Source: Hyphomicrobium sp. MC1 (lineage in GTDB: Bacteria > Pseudomonadota > Alphaproteobacteria > Rhizobiales > Hyphomicrobiaceae). From it: a stretch of DNA of 64,000 nt. The position numbers and the translations under genes are program-made. Positions 1 through 8,017 of the stretch are shown piece by piece (positions within the stretch are counted from its first letter, which is position 1; each line of letters begins with the position of its first letter). The stretch covers positions 558,001 to 622,000 of the forward strand of contig NC_015717.1 in assembly GCF_000253295.1 (NCBI RefSeq). The letters run 5' to 3'. The notes beneath the pieces were generated by a model. The model made no database searches. It had not been told where the DNA came from and saw only the letters and a list, made by a program, of their open reading frames with translations.

Positions 1-1
1 G

Positions 2-478
2 ACAAAGATCAGCAACCTTTCGACAGCGGGCAGCACGGCAGGCCATCTTGGCACGGCGTGGGCGTGGTATTTGCTTTCTCCGAACTGGGGAAGCCTATGG
101 TCGTCTACAAGCCGGCCAGCCGCGTATGGAACCGAAAAGCTCAAAAAAATCGCTGTGCTCATGACAGATGGTGAGTACAACACTCAATACACGTCGCAAG
201 GCATTCCCGACGGTTCGTCATCTCTTACGAAGTGCCCTAACGCAGCGAACGGCGTTTGTTCGAGTGCTCAGGCAGTGTCACTTTGCAAAGGTATGAAGGC
301 GAAGGGTATCGAAGTTTACACGGTCGGTTTTCAATTGGACAATCAAACGGCGGTCGACACGCTTTCAACGTGCGCCACCGACGCCAATCACTTCTACAAC
401 TCATCGACGGGCGATGCGCTCAAGGCTGCGTTCCGCGATATCGCGCTGAAAATTTCGACCCTTTACCTCTCGCAATAA
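2..478 (+). CDS. TadG-like vWA pilus assembly protein, C-terminal part
   Basis: The reading frame is open from the left edge, so the N-terminus lies outside the window; about 158 residues remain. The visible part is the second half of a von Willebrand A domain: a tryptophan-rich GTAWAWYLLSP stretch, the strand motif AVLMTDGEYNT, a later GIEVYTVGF strand, and an ending KAAFRDIALKISTLYLSQ that is typical of TadG-type proteins. Such proteins are membrane-anchored and help assemble Flp pili. The main pilus locus of this window lies 40 kb away, so this is a separate Tad-related locus. The gene ends just before a strong hairpin terminator. Family assignment is firm; the specific role is inferred. 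Confidence 0.82.
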   Translation, partial: TKISNLSTAGSTAGHLGTAWAWYLLSPNWGSLWSSTSRPAAYGTEKLKKIAVLMTDGEYNTQYTSQGIPDGSSSLTKCPNAANGVCSSAQAVSLCKGMKAKGIEVYTVGFQLDNQTAVDTLSTCATDANHFYNSSTGDALKAAFRDIALKISTLYLSQ

Positions 479-500
479 CGGGCGAGACATCGGGCACTGC

Positions 501-533
501 AAAAAAAGGGAACGCCCAGGCGTTCCCTTTTTT
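501..533. terminator. bidirectional hairpin terminator
   Basis: A run of seven A precedes the stem GGGAACGCC, paired with GGCGTTCCC, followed by six T. The A-run and T-run flank the stem symmetrically, so it can end the TadG-like gene on the plus strand and the HPr gene arriving from the right. Confidence 0.85.
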
Positions 534-579
534 GTTTGTGCTTGGTTAGTCCGCTTCGCGAAACCAGCCGCCATGTGGA

Positions 580-885
580 TCAAGCGTCGCCGATGCATTC
601 TTCGTCGAAACCGGCTTCGACGAGGTGGACCAAGGCCTGAAGCGCTTCCGGTCCTTGCGGGCCTTCGGCGACGATGTGCAACTCAGATCCGGGTCCAGCG
701 GCAAGCATCATCAGGCCCATGATGGACGTGCCTCCGACTGAATTGCCGTGATGGGTAACCGTGACAGCGGCGTCGAAGCTTTCCGCCAGCTTCACGAATT
801 TTGCCGACGCGCGGGCGTGCAAGCCTTTGACGTTGCGGATGATGACTATGGCTTCCGGTTTCAGGCTATTGGCCAGTTCGGGCAT
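580..885 (-). CDS. ptsH: HPr-family phosphocarrier protein
   Basis: A 101-residue PTS phosphocarrier. The phosphorylatable histidine sits in GLHARASAKF (His23) and the regulatory serine region in GGTSIMGLMM (about Ser54), the site an HPr kinase would modify. It is the last gene of the leftward chain chvI-chvG-hprK-EIIA-HPr and starts 9 bases after the EIIA stop. In alphaproteobacteria this is the regulatory PTS: no sugar permease is nearby, and the EI protein would have to be encoded elsewhere. Length and both motifs match the family well. Confidence 0.93.
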   Translation of the reverse strand: MPELANSLKPEAIVIIRNVKGLHARASAKFVKLAESFDAAVTVTHHGNSVGGTSIMGLMMLAAGPGSELHIVAEGPQGPEALQALVHLVEAGFDEECIGDA

Positions 886-894
886 CGCTCGCTC

Positions 895-1296
895 TTAACC
901 GCCAGAGAGTTCTTGGCTCGCAACTTTGATGTATTTCTTGCCGGCGTCGCGGGCCATAATGACAGCTTGGTCAAGAGGTGTCTCGGCGCGAATGCTCGCA
1001 AGCTTCACAAGGATCGGCAGGCTTATGCCGGCGATCACTTCGGCCTTCGTCTCATCCATCACCGAGATGGCAAGATTAGAAGGCGTTCCGCCAAACATAT
1101 CCGTCAGGATGATGACGCCTTTGCCGTTATCGACGCTCTGCACGGCATTCAGAATTTCGAGACGACGCGCTTCCATGTCGTCGTCCGGTCCGATCGCGAT
1201 CGTTTCGAGCGCTTCTTGTTTTCCGACGACGTGCTCAAGCGCATTGCGAAATTCTTGCGCAAGCCCGCCATGCGTGACGATGACAAGTCCGATCAT
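895..1296 (-). CDS. PTS IIA component of the mannose family
   Basis: A 133-residue single-domain EIIA-Man protein. The start MIGLVIVTHGGLA carries the active-site His9; the LTDMFGGTPSN segment in the middle is the conserved mannose-family IIA loop. It accepts phosphate from HPr but no IIB/IIC partner is present, so it probably acts in regulation rather than sugar uptake. It lies between hprK (116 bases upstream) and the HPr gene (9 bases downstream), an order conserved in Rhizobiales. Often called ptsM or manX in such genomes. Confidence 0.92.
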   Translation of the reverse strand: MIGLVIVTHGGLAQEFRNALEHVVGKQEALETIAIGPDDDMEARRLEILNAVQSVDNGKGVIILTDMFGGTPSNLAISVMDETKAEVIAGISLPILVKLASIRAETPLDQAVIMARDAGKKYIKVASQELSGG

Positions 1297-1412
1297 GTGC
1301 GACGGGCCATTTCAGTACCATTCAGCGGAGCCGATTGTAGCTTCGCCGTTTGGCGCGGAAAGTGGCAAGTGTTTGCCGTCGGTGCAAGAGGTTTCTGGAT
1401 CGACATCGAACC

Positions 1413-1883
1413 TTACGGCGCAAAACGTGACCGGGGCGCCATCGTGATTGCTGTCACAAGCTTAAGGGCGCTCGAACTCTCAAATGGATATAGGTGGAGG
1501 AGCGGAATTTCGAGCCCTAAAATGCGGATTTCGGGCCAAGGATCAGGATATCTCTCGATGCTGCCGTCGCTGACGAGGTCTGCGACGAGGACGAGATTTG
1601 CTTGCGCGATGGCGTCAACCTCCAGGATGCCGAGGCCGCGCACTTCAAGTTTACCGCGTAGGGGCGCGGGCGCACTGGCGACGATGTCAGGGCCTTGCTG
1701 CTTTAGTAGGACCTGGTCGTCGGCGACGAGCTTTACGGTGTCGCGAATGAGGCCGGAGATGCCGAGCCCGAGGCAGCGGAACGCGAGGTCGGACTTTCCG
1801 GCCCTGGATGCTCCGCGAATGAGCGCGGCGCGGCTGCCGAGGGCGATCGCTGTGCCGTGAACGCGCTCAACTTCGCCAGACAA
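1413..1883 (-). CDS. hprK: HPr kinase/phosphorylase, short alphaproteobacterial form
   Basis: Phosphorylates and dephosphorylates the serine of HPr. The protein begins with VERVHGTAIALG and carries a P-loop GASRAGKSDLAF, followed by the VADDQVLL and LEVRGLGILEV segments of the kinase core. I chose a TTG start at 1883 because GGAG lies 6 bases upstream and the resulting 156 residues equal the short form of this family, which lacks the N-terminal domain of Gram-positive enzymes. An ATG at 2027 would add 48 residues lying wholly inside chvG and unlike the family. With the TTG start the gene overlaps the chvG end by 17 bases, suggesting coupling. Confidence 0.85.
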   Translation of the reverse strand: MSGEVERVHGTAIALGSRAALIRGASRAGKSDLAFRCLGLGISGLIRDTVKLVADDQVLLKQQGPDIVASAPAPLRGKLEVRGLGILEVDAIAQANLVLVADLVSDGSIERYPDPWPEIRILGLEIPLLHLYPFESSSALKLVTAITMAPRSRFAP

Positions 1884-3717
1884 GCCCGACTCCAACAATG
1901 GGAGATAGCGGGAGGCGAACGGTAAAGCGCGCGCCCTTACGCAACTGAGGGTCGTCCTTGCTGCGGTTCTCGGCGAAGATTTCGCCGTTATGGCTGGCGA
2001 TGATCTCGCGCGAAATCGAAAGCCCAAGTCCGGAATTTTTTCCGCGCTTGGCGTCGGTCAGGGGCCGGTCGCTGTAGAAGCGATCGAAGATTTGTCCGAG
2101 CTTGTTGGAGGGAATGCCGGGTCCCTCGTCTTCGACGGTGATTTCGACATTGGCGCTGTTGGGCCGGGCACGCACCGTCACCATCGTGCCTTCCGGCGAG
2201 AAGGATAGGGCGTTGTCGATCAGGTTCGTGAAAACCTGGCCGAGGCGGCTGTCGTTGCCGCGGACCGTATAGGACGCCGGGCCGCCGGGTTCGATGAACA
2301 GCCGCAATTTTCGGCTGTCGTCGGCGAGCATGTCGGTGAAAAGCGCGTTGATGTTTTCGAGCACGACCCGAATGTCGATCGGCTGCATTTCCTGGCGAGC
2401 CAACTCGGCATCGAGACGCGAGGTGCTGGAAATGTCGTTGATGAGGCGGTTCAGGCGTTTCAGCTCGGCCTGGATCTCTTGGACCAGCTCGGTGCGATCA
2501 GTATCGGACTTCGCGTAAGCCAAGGCTTCGGCCGTCGAGCGGGCGGCAGCCAGCGGGTTTTTCAGTTCATGCGCGACGTCGGCCGCGAACTTCTCGCTGG
2601 CTTCGATGCGCCGGTAGAGCGCGTTCGTCATGGAGACGAAGGCGCGACCGGTCTGCCCGACTTCGTCGCGGCGGCCCGTCATGTCAGGCAACTGCTCGCG
2701 GGCGGAGATGTTCTGCGTCACGCGGTTGGCGGCATCGGAAAGCCTGCGCATGGGGCCAGCGACCGTTCGTTCGAGTACGAGCGAGCTTCCGACGGAAACC
2801 ACGAGCGCCATCGCGGCGATCTGCAAGATCAGCCAGCGCTCGTCCCAGAGGATGTCGTCAATATCGCCGGGGTTCGTCGAAATTAGCAAAACGCCGAGGA
2901 TTTTGTTTCCGCGCTTGATCGGCTCGGCCATCGAGACGATTTGCTGTCCGTGGCGATTGAGCAGCAGAATGGGCGTTTCGATACCATTGATCGCAGCATT
3001 GCGGACTTCCGGATAGAGGAAGCCGTTGGCGGTGCCGAGTTCGCGGTAGACCTTCAATTCCTTGTTGATCACCCAATAATGCAGACGCGTCCAGAAATTC
3101 TTCAGGCGCGGTGTCGGGTCGTTGGCGTCAGGTGGCGGGTCCGGCTTGTCGTTGCTGTTGGAGAACAGCGCGTCGCCGTTGAGGATCAGTGTGCCCTTGG
3201 CCGAATAGATACGTGCTTTGAGATCGGCGGGGCCGACAAGCTTTCTCAGAATGATCGCCGCCTGATGCGGGTCGATCGGCAGTTCAAGGGCTGCGAACGC
3301 ATCATCGCGCTGGGCGCGCAACGGCGCCTTGTCCGGAATGCGGTTGGGATCAAAAATCGCGCGCTCGTTGACGGCGCGGTAGGCGATGGCTTCGGCGGTG
3401 ATGCGCGAAACAGTTTTGACGACGTCAACCTTGGCGTCGAGCAGCCAGCCGTGATGGAGACTCAAGTAGAGCATCGCGAACAAAAGCCCGGCGAGGCCGA
3501 GCAGGTTCGCAAGAAGAATGCGGCGTCGCAGGTTTTTCCCGATGACGCGCGCAATCCAACCTTTCGCCAGCCAGCTACCCGTAGCCGTCGCAGCACGCGC
3601 CGCGAAGGCGCGTGCATCAAACTTAGGCCGCGATTTAGCCGTTTCAGGCGCAGCGATCTCGCCCGCGGGGCTTTCAAGCGCTGCCGCTGTCGAGATGTCG
3701 TTGCTGTCTAGTGCCAT
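1867..3717 (-). CDS. chvG: ChvG-type sensor histidine kinase
   Basis: A 616-residue membrane sensor. After a cytoplasmic N-terminus come a membrane segment (LLANLLGLAGLLFAMLYLSL), a periplasmic sensor region of about 200 residues, a second membrane segment (IAAMALVVSVGSSLVL), a HAMP linker, the H-box VAHELKNPLAAAR (His near 382), the N-box NLIDNALSFSP and the G-boxes DEGPGIP and GLGLSIS. In Agrobacterium and Sinorhizobium (ExoS) this kinase responds to acid and envelope stress and is restrained by periplasmic ExoR; no exoR is in the window. It follows chvI by 27 bases and overlaps hprK. Confidence 0.93.
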   Translation of the reverse strand: MALDSNDISTAAALESPAGEIAAPETAKSRPKFDARAFAARAATATGSWLAKGWIARVIGKNLRRRILLANLLGLAGLLFAMLYLSLHHGWLLDAKVDVVKTVSRITAEAIAYRAVNERAIFDPNRIPDKAPLRAQRDDAFAALELPIDPHQAAIILRKLVGPADLKARIYSAKGTLILNGDALFSNSNDKPDPPPDANDPTPRLKNFWTRLHYWVINKELKVYRELGTANGFLYPEVRNAAINGIETPILLLNRHGQQIVSMAEPIKRGNKILGVLLISTNPGDIDDILWDERWLILQIAAMALVVSVGSSLVLERTVAGPMRRLSDAANRVTQNISAREQLPDMTGRRDEVGQTGRAFVSMTNALYRRIEASEKFAADVAHELKNPLAAARSTAEALAYAKSDTDRTELVQEIQAELKRLNRLINDISSTSRLDAELARQEMQPIDIRVVLENINALFTDMLADDSRKLRLFIEPGGPASYTVRGNDSRLGQVFTNLIDNALSFSPEGTMVTVRARPNSANVEITVEDEGPGIPSNKLGQIFDRFYSDRPLTDAKRGKNSGLGLSISREIIASHNGEIFAENRSKDDPQLRKGARFTVRLPLSPIVGVGLVWRS

Positions 3718-3744
3718 CCCGTCCCCGGTGGCTTATCGGGTCGC

Positions 3745-4449
3745 TTACTCCTTGAAGCGATAGCCGACGCCATAAAGTGTTTCGATCACGTCAAAGTCGT
3801 CATCGACCTGCTTGAACTTCTTGCGAAGCCGCTTGATGTGACTGTCGATCGTCCGGTCGTCCACATACACCTGATCGTCGTAGGCAGCATCCATCAATGC
3901 GTCGCGCGTCTTGACGACGCCGGGGCGCGTTGCCAGCGCCTGCAGGATCAGAAATTCCGTGACCGTCAGTGTGACGGCCTTGCTATCCCAGTGGCAAGTA
4001 TGACGCTCGGGATCGAGTTTCAGTTTGCCGCGCTCCAGCACGCGCTTGGCTTCATCTTCGGTGGTCGTGCCGTCCTTGGGCGAAACACGACGGAGCACGG
4101 CCTTCACGCGTTCGACGATGAGGCGCTGCGAAAATGGCTTCGCGATGTAATCGTCGGCGCCCATCTTGAGGCCAAACAGCTCGTCGATTTCCTCGTCCTT
4201 GGAGGTCAGGAAAATGACGGGCATCGCGGATTGCTGGCGCACCCGGCGCAGCAATTCCATGCCGTCCATGCGCGGCATCTTGATGTCGAAAATGCCAAGG
4301 TCGGCGGGCTCTTCCGTCAGGGCTTCGAGTGCTGAAACACCGTCACCGTAAGTGCGAACCTTGTATCCCTCGGCCTCCAACGCCATCCGCAACGAGGTCA
4401 GGATGTTCCGCTCGTCGTCGACGAGTGCGATGGTGCTCTTTTCCTTCAT
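3745..4449 (-). CDS. chvI: ChvI-type response regulator
   Basis: A 234-residue OmpR-family transcription factor. The receiver domain starts IALVDDERNILTSLR and has the phosphorylatable Asp55 in FDIKMPRMDG; the C-terminal winged helix ends with DDRTIDSHIKRLRKKF and YGVGYRF. The start at 4449 is preceded by AGAGGAAA and gives the normal family length; an upstream ATG at 4713 adds a segment with no family similarity. It is transcribed divergently from pckA, and ChvI is known to affect pckA expression in rhizobia, so the shared 498-base gap is probably a regulatory region for both. Confidence 0.93.
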   Translation of the reverse strand: MKEKSTIALVDDERNILTSLRMALEAEGYKVRTYGDGVSALEALTEEPADLGIFDIKMPRMDGMELLRRVRQQSAMPVIFLTSKDEEIDELFGLKMGADDYIAKPFSQRLIVERVKAVLRRVSPKDGTTTEDEAKRVLERGKLKLDPERHTCHWDSKAVTLTVTEFLILQALATRPGVVKTRDALMDAAYDDQVYVDDRTIDSHIKRLRKKFKQVDDDFDVIETLYGVGYRFKE

Positions 4450-4705
4450 CTTTTCCTCTTCTGCCCCCTCGGTCGCGACGGGAATGCTCGCCATGCCCCT
4501 TAGGCGCATATGGCGGCATGGTGTAGCAATTGTGGCGCTCCGATCAAATGGGCTCCGGAGGCTGAATAGTACCTGAATAGGCGACGGGGCCGCTGTCGGC
4601 AAGCAATGTGGCGAAATTCGCAGCTTACAAATGCAGAAAAGCGCTTGTTTACGGCCTTTATTCGCCGCATGGTCCGCGTAATGACGACTCTTAGGAATTC
4701 TGAGC

Positions 4706-4722
4706 GGTAACACAGTGTTACC
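4706..4722. promoter_or_regulatory. perfect 17-base palindrome, candidate operator
   Basis: GGTAACACAGTGTTACC is a perfect dyad around a central A, followed two bases later by six T. The one-base centre suits a dimeric regulator better than a hairpin, although the T-run also resembles a terminator. The cognate regulator is unknown. Confidence 0.5.
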
Positions 4723-4832
4723 GGTTTTTTCGCGTTCTTATCCCTTTTATCGTCCCAAGTAGGACCTAAGAACGGCTTGAGTTTGCAGCTATCCTCCGCC
4801 AACAGCGGGACGATCCCGCCGGAGCGACTTTA

Positions 4833-4845
4833 TTGTGCGGCACAA
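4833..4845. promoter_or_regulatory. 13-base palindrome upstream of pckA
   Basis: TTGTGCGGCACAA is a perfect dyad 102 bases before the pckA start, a suitable position for an operator of pckA. No regulator is assigned. Confidence 0.45.
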
Positions 4846-4947
4846 ATGGGCGAGTGGTGCGTTTTTCGCCCATCGATGGTTCGCCGCGCTGGCGTGATTA
4901 TATGTGCGCTGCGCCGAGAGGCGCTTACCCCAAAGGGCTAAAATCTT

Positions 4948-6537
4948 ATGACCGAGCTGTTTCCCACACTGCCCTCTCAGAAGGTTCGTCGCAATCTCCG
5001 CGAGGCCGAGTTGATGGAATTCATCATTCGGCGCGGCGAGGGCCGGCTTGCCGCGAGCGGCGCCGTCGGCGTCGAGACTGGGCAGCACACGGGCCGCTCG
5101 GCAGAAGATAAATATATCGTTCGCGACGATCAGACCGATGACGCGATCTGGTGGGACAACGCGAAGGAAATGTCGGAAGAGCAATTCGACCGCCTGCTTG
5201 CCGATTTCGTCGGCTTTGCGCGTCACAAGGAACTCTTCGTCCAGGATCTTTATGCCGGCGCCGACGCCGAGCACCGGCTCAACACGCGCGTCGTGACCGA
5301 GCACGCCTGGCAATCGCTGTTTATTCGCCATCTGCTTCGGCGGCCTGAAGCGAGCGAGCTTGAGAACTTCCTGCCTGAGTTCACGGTCGTCGATCTGCCG
5401 AGCTTTCGCGCCGCGCCGCTCTATCACGGTACGCGGAGCGAAACGGTCATCGCCTGTAACTTCACGAAGCGCATTGTTTTGATTGGCGGCACAAGCTACG
5501 CGGGCGAGATCAAGAAGAGCGTGTTCTCGTATCTGAATTATTTGCTGCCGCAGAAGAACGTCATGCCGATGCACTGCTCGGCGAATGTGGGCAAGGACGG
5601 CAATTCAGCGGTGTTCTTCGGTTTGTCGGGAACGGGTAAGACGACATTGTCGGCCGATCCGTCGCGGGAGCTTCTCGGTGACGACGAGCATGGTTGGTCG
5701 GAAAAGGGCATCTTCAATTTCGAGGGCGGATGCTACGCGAAGACGATCCGGTTGTCGCAGGCCGCCGAGCCGCAGATCTGGGCGGCGTCCAACCGCTTCG
5801 CCACGGTTCTTGAAAACGTCGTGATTGATCCGGAGACGCGCATTCCGGATTTTGACGACAATCGCTTGGCTGAGAATTCTCGCTCGGCCTATCCCTTGGA
5901 TGCCATCGCCAACGCAAGCCCGACAGGGACGGCCGGACATCCAAAGAACATCGTGATGCTGACGGCCGATGCGTTCGGCGTGCTGCCGCCGATTGCGAAG
6001 CTGACGCCGAGTCAGGCGATGTATCATTTCCTTTCAGGCTTCACGGCGAAGGTTGCGGGCACGGAGAAGGGCATGGGCTCGGAGCCGAAGCCGACCTTCT
6101 CAACGTGCTTTGGTGCGCCATTCATGCCGCGCCATCCGAGTGTCTACGGCAACCTGCTGCGTCAGCTCATTGCTGAACATGGCGTCGATTGCTGGCTCGT
6201 CAACACGGGCTGGACCGGCGGCAAGTACGGAGAGGGTTCACGCATGCCGATCAAGGTGACGCGCGGCCTGCTCAATGCGGCGCTTTCCGGCACGTTGAAA
6301 GAACAGCCGATGCGGGTCGATCCGGTGTTCGGTTTCGCTGTCCCGGTGGCGATGGACGGGATCGATCAGAAGCTCCTCAATCCGCGCCAGACGTGGGCCG
6401 ATCCGAAAGCCTACGATGCCATGGCGTCTAAGCTCGCACAGATGTTCCACGATAACTTCGCGAAGTTTGCGGCTTACGTCGACGCCGAGGTCATGAAGGC
6501 AAGCCCCGTCGTGCAGCCGGGTATCGCGGCGGAATAA
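4948..6537 (+). CDS. pckA: phosphoenolpyruvate carboxykinase (ATP)
   Basis: Converts oxaloacetate and ATP to phosphoenolpyruvate, ADP and CO2, the first committed step of gluconeogenesis. The 529-residue length is normal for the ATP-dependent enzyme. Signature parts are the HTGRSAEDKYIV segment near the N-terminus, the metal/substrate region around MPMHCSANVG, the P-loop GLSGTGKTT (about residues 226-234), the following LLGDDEHGW metal site, and NTGWTGGKYG. It stands divergent to chvI. A GC-rich hairpin lies just after the stop. Confidence 0.97.
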   Translation: MTELFPTLPSQKVRRNLREAELMEFIIRRGEGRLAASGAVGVETGQHTGRSAEDKYIVRDDQTDDAIWWDNAKEMSEEQFDRLLADFVGFARHKELFVQDLYAGADAEHRLNTRVVTEHAWQSLFIRHLLRRPEASELENFLPEFTVVDLPSFRAAPLYHGTRSETVIACNFTKRIVLIGGTSYAGEIKKSVFSYLNYLLPQKNVMPMHCSANVGKDGNSAVFFGLSGTGKTTLSADPSRELLGDDEHGWSEKGIFNFEGGCYAKTIRLSQAAEPQIWAASNRFATVLENVVIDPETRIPDFDDNRLAENSRSAYPLDAIANASPTGTAGHPKNIVMLTADAFGVLPPIAKLTPSQAMYHFLSGFTAKVAGTEKGMGSEPKPTFSTCFGAPFMPRHPSVYGNLLRQLIAEHGVDCWLVNTGWTGGKYGEGSRMPIKVTRGLLNAALSGTLKEQPMRVDPVFGFAVPVAMDGIDQKLLNPRQTWADPKAYDAMASKLAQMFHDNFAKFAAYVDAEVMKASPVVQPGIAAE

Positions 6538-6550
6538 CGCGCGTTACGCT

Positions 6551-6576
6551 CGAGGCGGGGCACGTGCGTCGCCTCG
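6551..6576 (+). terminator. GC-rich hairpin after pckA
   Basis: CGAGGCG pairs with CGCCTCG across a 12-base loop, starting 14 bases after the pckA stop. There is no T-run, so it may be a weak or factor-dependent terminator or an mRNA-stabilising structure. Confidence 0.4.
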
Positions 6577-6641
6577 GGCGTTGATCATCCGCGTTGCGAT
6601 GCCTAAGAAAGGCGCGCCGGCAGAAACTGGAGCGTCAGAGC

Positions 6642-7313
6642 ATGGGCACCCGTATTCCTTTCACACGTCCCGACGGCAAGACGGCCGAGGGTTACCTTTC
6701 GCTCGCAGGCACCGCGAATGCGCCGGGCGTTGTCGTCATCCAGGAATGGTGGGGACTGCAGGAACAGATCAAGGGTCTGTGCGATCGCTTTGCGCTTCTC
6801 GGTTACGATGCGTTAGCGCCGGACCTTTATGCCGGAACCGTTATTCCCTATCACGATAGCGAAGGCGCTTTGCGCGAGATGCAGTCGCTGAACTTCCTCG
6901 ACGCATGCGATCAGGTTGTGCGCGGCGCAGCGCAGTTTCTGTTGAAGTCGAGCCCACAGGTTGCGGTGGCGGGGTTCTGCATGGGCGGTGCCGTTACGGT
7001 GCTGGCGGCGTGCCGCGTTCCGGAGTTTGCCGCGGCGGTTTCGTTCTATGGCCTGCCGCCGGATGCGGTCGCGAAGCCAGCGGATGTGAAAATTCCGCTG
7101 CAGGGGCATTTTGCAAACAGCGATGATTTCGTGACGCCTGAGAACGTCAATGCGTTCGAGGCGGGGTTGAAGGCGGCTGGCAAGGCGTTCGAGTTCTACC
7201 GCTATGATGCAAGCCACGCGTTCATGAACGAGCAGCGCTCCGTTCATGATCGTCACTGTGCCGAGCTTGCGTGGGAGCGCACGAGCGCATTTCTGAAGCA
7301 GAAGCTCGGGTAG
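6642..7313 (+). CDS. dienelactone hydrolase family protein
   Basis: A 223-residue alpha/beta hydrolase. The nucleophile elbow is GFCMGG with cysteine as nucleophile, preceded by the QEWWGL segment typical of dienelactone hydrolases; the acid lies in the NSDDFVTPENV region and the histidine in YDASHAFMN. The start at 6642 is preceded by GGAG and leads directly into the MGTRIPFTRPDG beta strand; a longer frame from 6594 adds only low-complexity residues. The family hydrolyses lactones and esters, but many housekeeping members have unknown substrates. No aromatic degradation genes are adjacent, so the substrate is open. Confidence 0.88.
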   Translation: MGTRIPFTRPDGKTAEGYLSLAGTANAPGVVVIQEWWGLQEQIKGLCDRFALLGYDALAPDLYAGTVIPYHDSEGALREMQSLNFLDACDQVVRGAAQFLLKSSPQVAVAGFCMGGAVTVLAACRVPEFAAAVSFYGLPPDAVAKPADVKIPLQGHFANSDDFVTPENVNAFEAGLKAAGKAFEFYRYDASHAFMNEQRSVHDRHCAELAWERTSAFLKQKLG

Positions 7314-7349
7314 GCTGGAGCTTCTGTGGCTTTAATGGCTGAGAGTTCC

Positions 7350-7380
7350 CTCATCCTCGGGTCGGCCCCGAGGATGACGA
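7350..7380. repeat. palindromic intergenic repeat (single hairpin)
   Basis: CATCCTCGGG pairs with CCCGAGGATG over a 5-base loop, flanked by TCATCC and GATGACGA. It resembles the repeats at 12551 and 19983 and sits between two convergent genes, where it could end transcription from both sides. Confidence 0.7.
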
Positions 7381-7959
7381 TTACTTCTTGAAATCAGCCA
7401 GCGTTAGCAGCGGTTCGAAATTCAGGCCGGCGGTGGCGAAGGTTTCGGCTGCGCCGTCCAAGCGGTCGACGATGGTGATGACGCGCACGATGTCGGCGCC
7501 GGCCGCTTTCAAGGCGTCAGCCGCTTTCAAGGCCGAGCCGCCGGTCGTCGTGACGTCTTCGACGACGACGATTTTCTTGCCGGCCATGCTTTCGCCCTTC
7601 GCCAGTCCCTCGACCAGAGCTTGCGTGCCGTGTTCCTTGACCTGCTTGCGCACGAAGAATGCGGGCAGCTTTCGCCCTTCGGTAAAAGCAACGGCCGCCA
7701 CGCTCGATGCAATCGGCACAGCACCCATTTCCAGGCCGCCAATGAGGTCGACGTCAGTACCTTCGAGCTGATCGAGGATCAGCGATGCGACCAGATAGGC
7801 CCCTTCGCTATCGAGCATCGTCGGTTTCATATTAAAGTAAAAAGTCGATGTTTTACCTGACGCGAGCTTGAATTCCGGCCCCTCCTGGAAGGACCGCGAC
7901 TTAATGAGCTCGATAAGTCGCGCCCGGCGGGTGGCGCGGTCGGCCGATTTTCCTGGCAT
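7381..7959 (-). CDS. pyrE: orotate phosphoribosyltransferase
   Basis: Joins orotate to PRPP to make orotidine 5'-phosphate in pyrimidine synthesis. The 192-residue protein has the type I PRTase PRPP-binding loop VVVEDVTTTGGSALKAAD, the FVRKQVKEHGT region with the catalytic lysines, and FKLASGKTSTFYFNMK near the N-terminus. The start at 7959 (MPGKSADRA) gives the normal family length; the ATG at 8061 would overlap the divergent glycosyltransferase gene. The ribosome-binding site is weak. Confidence 0.95.
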   Translation of the reverse strand: MPGKSADRATRRARLIELIKSRSFQEGPEFKLASGKTSTFYFNMKPTMLDSEGAYLVASLILDQLEGTDVDLIGGLEMGAVPIASSVAAVAFTEGRKLPAFFVRKQVKEHGTQALVEGLAKGESMAGKKIVVVEDVTTTGGSALKAADALKAAGADIVRVITIVDRLDGAAETFATAGLNFEPLLTLADFKK

Positions 7960-8017
7960 TCGGACAGAAGCCTTGCGTTTTGTCGTTCGGATGCGCAAAC
8001 ACCCGAGTTCCGAAGGC

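Larger units (their letters stand above)
4450..4947. promoter_or_regulatory. divergent chvI/pckA control region
   Basis: This gap holds no convincing gene. It must contain the promoters of chvI (leftward) and pckA (rightward). Three inverted repeats stand out: a perfect 17-base palindrome at 4706-4722, GCGGGA/TCCCGC around 4805-4820, and a perfect 13-base palindrome at 4833-4845. The left half is richer in A+T than the coding flanks. Confidence 0.6.

Noticed and set aside
748..1860. 370-residue plus-strand frame across HPr, EIIA and hprK
   Set aside because: It runs antisense to three well recognised genes and has the composition expected of a mirrored frame in G+C-rich DNA.
2941..3711. 256-residue plus-strand frame opposite chvG
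   Set aside because: Antisense to a complete histidine kinase gene, with no recognisable domain.
4789..5574. 261-residue minus-strand frame opposite pckA
   Set aside because: Covers the start of a clear pckA gene and its promoter; no family similarity.
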